Shown here one piece after another: positions 5,536 to 9,174 of a stretch of DNA of 9,174 nt. A program made the translations under genes and the position numbers. Each line of letters begins with the position of its first letter. Within the stretch, counting starts at the first letter, position 1. The notes below the pieces were generated by a model that ran no database searches, was not told where the DNA came from, and was given only the letters and a program-made list of their open reading frames with translations. The stretch is from Euryarchaeota archaeon UBA19 (GTDB taxonomy: Archaea; Thermoplasmatota; Poseidoniia; Poseidoniales; Thalassarchaeaceae): positions 1 through 9,174 of the forward strand of contig DAPQ01000078.1 of assembly GCA_002502175.1 (NCBI GenBank), written 5' to 3'.

Positions 5536-6621
5536 ATGGACGATGAGGCACAATTCATGCGACGAGCGATTGAAATCGCTGAACGTGGAAGGCATCGAGT
5601 AATGCCGAATCCGTTAGTTGGTTGTGTCCTAGTAAAGGATGGAAAAATCATCGCCGAGGGTTGGCACGACCACATAGGTGGCCTACATGCAGAACAGATG
5701 GCGATTGCAGACGCGGAAGCGAAAGGAGTAGCCACTCAAGGCTCTACAGCCTATGTTACATTGGAGCCGTGTAATCACTTTGGAAGAACTCCTCCATGTA
5801 CAGAAGCTCTACTTTGGGCGGGAGTGAAGAGAGTAGTAATCGGGGCGGATGATCCGAACCCAACAGTGCGTGGAGATGGTGCTTCAGCACTGGTAAAATC
5901 CGATGTAGAGGTAAAATCTGGACTTCTAGCCGAGGAATGTGGTGAACAGATGAGTGAATTCATGCATTGGTGTCAAAATATGCGTCCAGAGGTCTTATTG
6001 AAGGCTGCAATCGATGCAAATGGTCGAGTTGATTGTGACCCTAATGAGCCAGCACAGCGATTTTCTTCCCCAGAATCATTAGAGATTGTTCATGCACTTC
6101 GTGCAGATTCTATGGCGATTCTAGTTGGTGTTGATACCGTTGTTCGCGACGACCCCTCTTTGACGGTACGGGGACCAGACATAGGTCCACGAAATGCACC
6201 AACACGAGTTGTCATTGACCCAAGTGGTAGAATCCCTTCAGACTGTAAATTACTGAATGATGGTAAGGCGCCAACTCTGCTAATTCATGCCGAGCCTTTC
6301 AAATTGCCGAATTCTGATGCAGAACACGTAGAACGCGCGATTCTTTCGGCTAGTGAAGGAGAAATTACTATTGCTCGAATTCTAGATTATCTTGGCGATA
6401 GAGGAATTCAATCATTGTTGGTAGAAGGGGGACCAAACACTTGGAGGAGATTCCTAGCAGAAGGTCTTGTCGACAGGGCTCACCTTTGCCAATCACCTGT
6501 CGAACTAAGTGGTGAGGGGACTGTATTTTCAGAGAATGAATTGAGTTCTGCCGGGTTGAAGCAAATTAGAGAAATTGATGTGAGTGGAGATAGAATTAGT
6601 CATTGGAGGCGAGAGGATTAG
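5536..6621 (+). CDS. ribD: Bifunctional riboflavin biosynthesis deaminase/reductase RibD
   Basis: RibD carries out two successive steps of riboflavin synthesis on the GTP-derived pyrimidine: zinc-dependent deamination, then NADPH-dependent reduction of the ribose side chain. From ATG 5536 the protein has 361 residues, the normal bacterial RibD length, and begins MDDEAQFMRRAIEIAERG like the family. The deaminase domain shows NPLVGCV (25-31), the zinc/catalytic HAE (51-53) and PCNHFGRTPPC with zinc cysteines 79 and 88. The reductase domain starts near residue 145 and shows GVDTVVRDDPSLTVR and the nucleotide-binding VEGG (296-299). An in-frame ATG at 5509 would add nine residues with no family likeness. 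No other riboflavin gene is adjacent. The fused architecture is bacterial in style and suggests transfer. The 3' end overlaps the next small gene if that gene starts at its GTG. Confidence 0.96.
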   Translation: MDDEAQFMRRAIEIAERGRHRVMPNPLVGCVLVKDGKIIAEGWHDHIGGLHAEQMAIADAEAKGVATQGSTAYVTLEPCNHFGRTPPCTEALLWAGVKRVVIGADDPNPTVRGDGASALVKSDVEVKSGLLAEECGEQMSEFMHWCQNMRPEVLLKAAIDANGRVDCDPNEPAQRFSSPESLEIVHALRADSMAILVGVDTVVRDDPSLTVRGPDIGPRNAPTRVVIDPSGRIPSDCKLLNDGKAPTLLIHAEPFKLPNSDAEHVERAILSASEGEITIARILDYLGDRGIQSLLVEGGPNTWRRFLAEGLVDRAHLCQSPVELSGEGTVFSENELSSAGLKQIREIDVSGDRISHWRRED

Positions 6622-6871
6622 CCAATCGCCAGAGCAAAATTGGCTGCAAGGCTTTCTTGCCAATCCACTTGTTAAGTCATTCATTGCCTACTCTATATTT
6701 CGAGCCTTCTACGGAATGGGCATTCTTATTGTGACCTATTTCATTGCTACCAGCGAGAACAATCCTTGGTGGTATTCACTAGTATTCCTTATGTTCTCGA
6801 TGGTATTCTCAAGGATTTTATTCCGTTGGATAAAGAATCGGCGAACTACAAAAGAGTCGAGTATTGAGTAG
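6584..6871 (+). CDS. Small two-helix membrane protein, unknown function
   Basis: I do not recognise this family. The protein has up to 95 residues with two hydrophobic segments, about residues 32-55 (SFIAYSIFRAFYGMGILIVTYFIA) without a clear break and about 62-83 (WYSLVFLMFSMVFSRILFRW). It ends in a basic then polar tail (KNRRTTKESS). The start is uncertain. GTG 6584 overlaps ribD by 38 bases with only a weak GATGTGA-like site against it. A better purine tract, GGAGG at 6605-6609, precedes in-frame ATT 6617, a rare start codon. The same-strand overlap with ribD and the short gap to the permease gene suggest one transcript with both. No catalytic motif is visible; an accessory or structural membrane role is all that can be said. 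Confidence 0.65.
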   Translation: MEIELVIGGERISQSPEQNWLQGFLANPLVKSFIAYSIFRAFYGMGILIVTYFIATSENNPWWYSLVFLMFSMVFSRILFRWIKNRRTTKESSIE

Positions 6872-6907
6872 TGTAAATCTCATAGTCCGCTGGCTTCGGA
6901 TAACTAC

Positions 6908-7660
6908 GTGGACAACGAGGTATTCCTTCTATTGATGTTAGTTGGAGTATTCGCCGGATTTGTAGATAGTGCTGTTGGCGGAGGAGGCTTACTTCGATTA
7001 CCTGCAGTTTTGTGGGCTGGTCTACCCCCACATGTTGCACTTGGAACAAACAAATTCGCATCAACTGCTGCCGCTGCTGTTGCGAGCGTAAAATATCTAG
7101 AAAGCGATATTGTACCGAGAAAAGCCGCCTTTATTGGATGGGTTGTGATGATTGTTTTTTCCATGATTGGCACATACGCTGTATTACTGGTCAAACCAGA
7201 TGTATTACTGCCGATTGTAATCGTTGTACTGATAGCATTATTCTTCTACGTATTATTCAATCCTAAATTTGGCAAGGAAGAAGATCTCAAGGAAGAAAGA
7301 GTGATTCCGGTAACTGTTGGTATGGGAACTGGAATAGGATTCTACGAAGGATTCCTTGGCCCTGGAACCGGAAGTATGCTGATGGCCGGATACATCAAAG
7401 GCGCTGGATTTGGTATGGACAGGGCTGCTGCAACAGCCAGAATTCTGAATTTCGGAGGGAATATCGGATCGTATGCAATATTCGCAATAGCTGCATCAGT
7501 AAATTACGAAGTTGCGATTCCCTTCGCACTGGCGAACATGATTGGAGGGTATCTAGCACCCGGTTATGTTCTGAAGTATGGTTACGCATTATTGCGACCA
7601 ATGTTCCTCGTAGTCGCAGCCATCATGATTACAGTTCAGATTGTCAGTTATCTGAATTAG
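6908..7660 (+). CDS. TauE/SafE-family membrane permease
   Basis: A 250-residue polytopic membrane protein with about seven to eight helices, in the TauE/SafE (formerly DUF81) family of putative anion exporters, often linked to sulfite, sulfonate or sulfoacetate. The family's internal duplication is visible. The first repeat has GVFAGFVDSAVGGGG (about 13-27) followed by P and a G-T-N-K-F-A-S stretch. The second has GMGTGIGFYEGFLGPGTG (about 138-155) followed by RAAATARILNFGGNIGS. A charged loop (about 119-131, KFGKEEDLKEER) joins the halves. It starts at GTG 6908; no ribosome-binding site is evident, so it may be leaderless or coupled to the small gene 36 bases upstream. The substrate cannot be read from sequence. 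The stop codon directly abuts the 3' end of the convergent tRNA-Arg. Confidence 0.9.
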   Translation: MDNEVFLLLMLVGVFAGFVDSAVGGGGLLRLPAVLWAGLPPHVALGTNKFASTAAAAVASVKYLESDIVPRKAAFIGWVVMIVFSMIGTYAVLLVKPDVLLPIVIVVLIALFFYVLFNPKFGKEEDLKEERVIPVTVGMGTGIGFYEGFLGPGTGSMLMAGYIKGAGFGMDRAAATARILNFGGNIGSYAIFAIAASVNYEVAIPFALANMIGGYLAPGYVLKYGYALLRPMFLVVAAIMITVQIVSYLN

Positions 7661-7737
7661 TGGTGGGCGATACAGGATTCGAACCCATGTCCTAGCGTCC
7701 GAAGCGCCAGATGATATCCAGACTACACCAATCGCCC
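7661..7737 (-). tRNA. tRNA-Arg (anticodon UCG)
   Basis: Read on the minus strand, the acceptor is GGGCGAT (from 7737) paired with ATCGCCC, then discriminator A and encoded CCA (7663-7661). The anticodon stem TGGCG/CGCTA frames the loop CTTCGGA, giving anticodon TCG, codon CGA, arginine. The T-arm is ATGGG-TTCGAAT-CCTGT with two wobble pairs. The D-arm is weak (GTG paired with CAT, plus a mismatch) but keeps the GG of the D-loop. Length is 77 bases. It is 28 bases downstream of the tRNA methyltransferase gene on the same strand and may share its transcript. Confidence 0.93.
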
Positions 7738-7765
7738 GTGCTCTGAGGCGAGCGTCAGCCTTTCT

Positions 7766-8920
7766 TCAATGCGACGGGTGGGCGACGACGAGCAGACGAG
7801 CCAATGAGCGGTGAACTTTGACCGGGGCCATCAATACAACTTTCCAGCCACGGTCAAGCATTTCGTCAGCTACCTTTGACCAAGGTTTACCCATCACGAG
7901 ATAGTCAATTGGTTCATCTGAATTATCTTTCAAAATCGCAGGGTCTGTAGGAAGAAGGGTGCATAGAGAACCAGAATGGTCAATGGTTCTAGCAGCTGAA
8001 CAGGCCTTGAGAAATAGTTGGTATCCATCATCTGACTTCCATGCATTGCGCCCATACGGTGGGTCGAAGGCAAAAATTGCTCCACTAATTTTACCCCATA
8101 CGTCTGGAGTTAGGCCTACACCGGATTCTTGCACATCCCATGTTGCCGAATTACCGCTACAGAGATCATCGGACACCCATTGCAAATTCTCTTCTGTGCC
8201 TTTCACCATCTTTGGGTCGAGGTCGCTTGCGAGTACATTCAGTCCTGCTAACATTGCTTCTATTGCGATTCCACCCGTTCCACAGAATGGGTCGATTACC
8301 GTCGTAGGTTCTGAATCAGAGCGATGACCAAGTGATATCATCAATCTAGCCAATCTAGGTTCTAAAGAGACTGGTTGGAAGAATGGGCGGTCAGTAGGAG
8401 AACGGCCTCCCCAACCTGACCGCTGCCAATTTTTCTGTTTCAACCCCCAGATAATCATAGGTGGAGAGAGGTATAATGGATCGGGATGATTTGGTGGATC
8501 TTCTGGACCCGCTAGAAAAACCACGATTTCATTCTCGGGATTCTTCAAATCTACCGGATGTGATTCTCCAAAGACTCCCGCTCCTACATTCTGTGCAATT
8601 TCTGAACGGGAAAAATCTGCTAAGGATGAACCGATTACATTGACTCGGACTGCAAAACTGCCTTCTGGAAGATTCTCTTTCGCCCAATCTACGATTCGCT
8701 GGATAATATTCTCTGGTTCTACAACTTCACTATGCTCAGCATTGCAAAGTACTTCGTCGACTAATGCAGATCTACTTAGTCGATTGAGCGCTATCTCATC
8801 TGTCGAAGTAGTTACTACAACTCTGGGATGAACAAAACCAACAGGGCCTACTAATGCTTCAGCCTCTGAACGGAATAATGCTGGATGCCAGCCGCTTCCA
8901 ACAAGGGTCAGCCCGCTCAA
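7766..8920 (-). CDS. tRNA (guanine-N2)-methyltransferase, Trm-G10/Trm11 type
   Basis: Predicted to methylate the N2 of guanosine 10 in tRNA, using S-adenosylmethionine, in the cytoplasm. The protein has 384 residues. The N-terminal half (about 1-150) fits a degenerate ferredoxin-like plus THUMP tRNA-binding region. The linker motif DRPFFQPVSLEPRLARLM (177-194) is typical of archaeal Trm-G10. The Rossmann methyltransferase domain follows, with SAM motif DPFCGTGG (210-217), acidic SDLD (232-235) and catalytic DPPYGRN (286-292), the D/N-PPY signature of N-methyltransferases. It starts at TTG 8920, with GGAGG 8 bases before it on the minus strand. It is divergent from FEN-1 and upstream of tRNA-Arg. 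The exact target position is a family inference; Trm11-like m2G10 or m2,2G10 are the main options. Confidence 0.92.
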   Translation of the reverse strand: MSGLTLVGSGWHPALFRSEAEALVGPVGFVHPRVVVTTSTDEIALNRLSRSALVDEVLCNAEHSEVVEPENIIQRIVDWAKENLPEGSFAVRVNVIGSSLADFSRSEIAQNVGAGVFGESHPVDLKNPENEIVVFLAGPEDPPNHPDPLYLSPPMIIWGLKQKNWQRSGWGGRSPTDRPFFQPVSLEPRLARLMISLGHRSDSEPTTVIDPFCGTGGIAIEAMLAGLNVLASDLDPKMVKGTEENLQWVSDDLCSGNSATWDVQESGVGLTPDVWGKISGAIFAFDPPYGRNAWKSDDGYQLFLKACSAARTIDHSGSLCTLLPTDPAILKDNSDEPIDYLVMGKPWSKVADEMLDRGWKVVLMAPVKVHRSLARLLVVAHPSH

Positions 8921-8927
8921 CTTGCTT

Positions 8928-8932
8928 CCTCC
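8928..8932 (-). promoter_or_regulatory. Ribosome-binding site of the tRNA methyltransferase gene
   Basis: GGAGG on the minus strand lies 7-8 bases upstream of the TTG at 8920. It supports this non-ATG start; the protein then begins MSGLTLVGSG. Confidence 0.7.
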
Positions 8933-8998
8933 GTCCTTCTCGCCCCCGACTTCAACCCTAAATGCCTCGACGGACAGGATAGGCTAAGCATCGACAGG

Positions 8999-9004
8999 GG
9001 GGAG
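8999..9004 (+). promoter_or_regulatory. Likely ribosome-binding site of fen
   Basis: GGGGAG ends 5 bases before CTG 9010 but touches GTG 9004. The spacing fits CTG as initiator and is too short for GTG, unless the GTG message is leaderless. Confidence 0.5.
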
Positions 9005-9174
9005 TGAATCTGGGCTGTAATTTGAGAGACTTAGCCACCGCACATCCCCTCAAATTGAGCGAAATGTCCGGGCAGCGTGTAGCCGTCGACGTTTTCCTTA
9101 ACGCCTACCAATTCATCACTAGTCTAGTCGGTCAAGATGGAAAGCCACTATCTTTCGACGGAAGGCCTGTTGCC
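9004..9174 (+). CDS. fen: Flap endonuclease FEN-1, N-terminal fragment (3' end outside window)
   Basis: Structure-specific 5' nuclease that removes RNA-DNA flaps during Okazaki fragment maturation and long-patch base-excision repair, working with the PCNA clamp. Only 57 codons are in the window. The stretch GCNLRDLATAHPLKLSEMSGQRVAVDVFLNAYQF matches the archaeal FEN-1/XPG N region in pieces: GxxLxDL, a short basic spacer, then AVDxxNxxYQF, whose Asp is the first catalytic metal ligand. GTG 9004 is the first standard start codon. However, CTG 9010 gives the family's Met-Gly N-terminus, places this Asp at residue 27 as in well-studied archaeal FEN-1, and is better spaced from the GGGGAG tract (8999-9004). 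I suspect CTG is the true start. The family assignment is strong, the start unresolved. Confidence 0.93.
   Translation, partial: MNLGCNLRDLATAHPLKLSEMSGQRVAVDVFLNAYQFITSLVGQDGKPLSFDGRPVA

Noticed and set aside
7959..8327. 122-codon plus-strand open frame inside the tRNA methyltransferase
   Set aside because: It overlaps the SAM and DPPY motifs encoded on the other strand and resembles no family.
8955..8966. CCCTAAATG as a TATA-like promoter element in the divergent tRNA methyltransferase-fen spacer
   Set aside because: The match to an archaeal TATA box is weak and no transcription start is known; not enough to call a promoter.
8966..9000. Imperfect direct repeat TCGACGGACAGG / TCGACAGGGG before fen
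   Set aside because: Short and inexact, and partly explained by the purine-rich ribosome-binding site; could be chance.

Overview
The window most likely comes from a marine planktonic archaeon of the Marine Group II / Poseidoniales type (Thermoplasmatota). Supporting this are an archaeal FEN-1 start, an archaeal Trm-G10-type tRNA methyltransferase, tRNA genes with encoded CCA, moderate GC, very tight gene packing and a complete aerobic haem-copper oxidase operon. The lineage is inferred from gene content and was not confirmed by a search.

Region 1 (1-4278, + strand) is a four-gene terminal-oxidase operon: subunit II (5' end outside the window), I, III and a small IV-like subunit. The genes are separated by a few bases or overlap, each with a purine-rich ribosome-binding site. 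Together they encode an A1-type proton-pumping oxidase: CuA in subunit II passes electrons to haem a and the haem a3/CuB centre of subunit I. Subunit I is unusual. Its catalytic core is preceded by a signal peptide, an extracytoplasmic Reeler-like ('choice-of-anchor V'-like) domain carrying a CxCH motif, and an extra membrane helix.

Region 2 (4334-5535) holds tRNA-Ser(UGA), a convergent diacylglycerol/sphingosine-kinase-like lipid kinase on the minus strand, and the divergent kinase-ribD spacer. The spacer contains a perfect 10-bp inverted repeat whose right arm covers the likely ribD ribosome-binding site.

Region 3 (5536-7660, + strand) holds a bifunctional bacterial-type RibD (riboflavin synthesis), a small two-helix membrane protein of unknown function that overlaps its end, and a TauE/SafE-family permease.

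Region 4 (7661-9174) holds tRNA-Arg(UCG) and a THUMP/Trm-G10 tRNA guanosine methyltransferase on the minus strand, then the divergent 5' end of flap endonuclease FEN-1, which runs off the window. FEN-1 appears to begin at a CTG codon. In two places a tRNA 3' end directly abuts the stop codon of a convergent gene. No mobile element, CRISPR array or stretch of more than 300 bases without a gene was seen.
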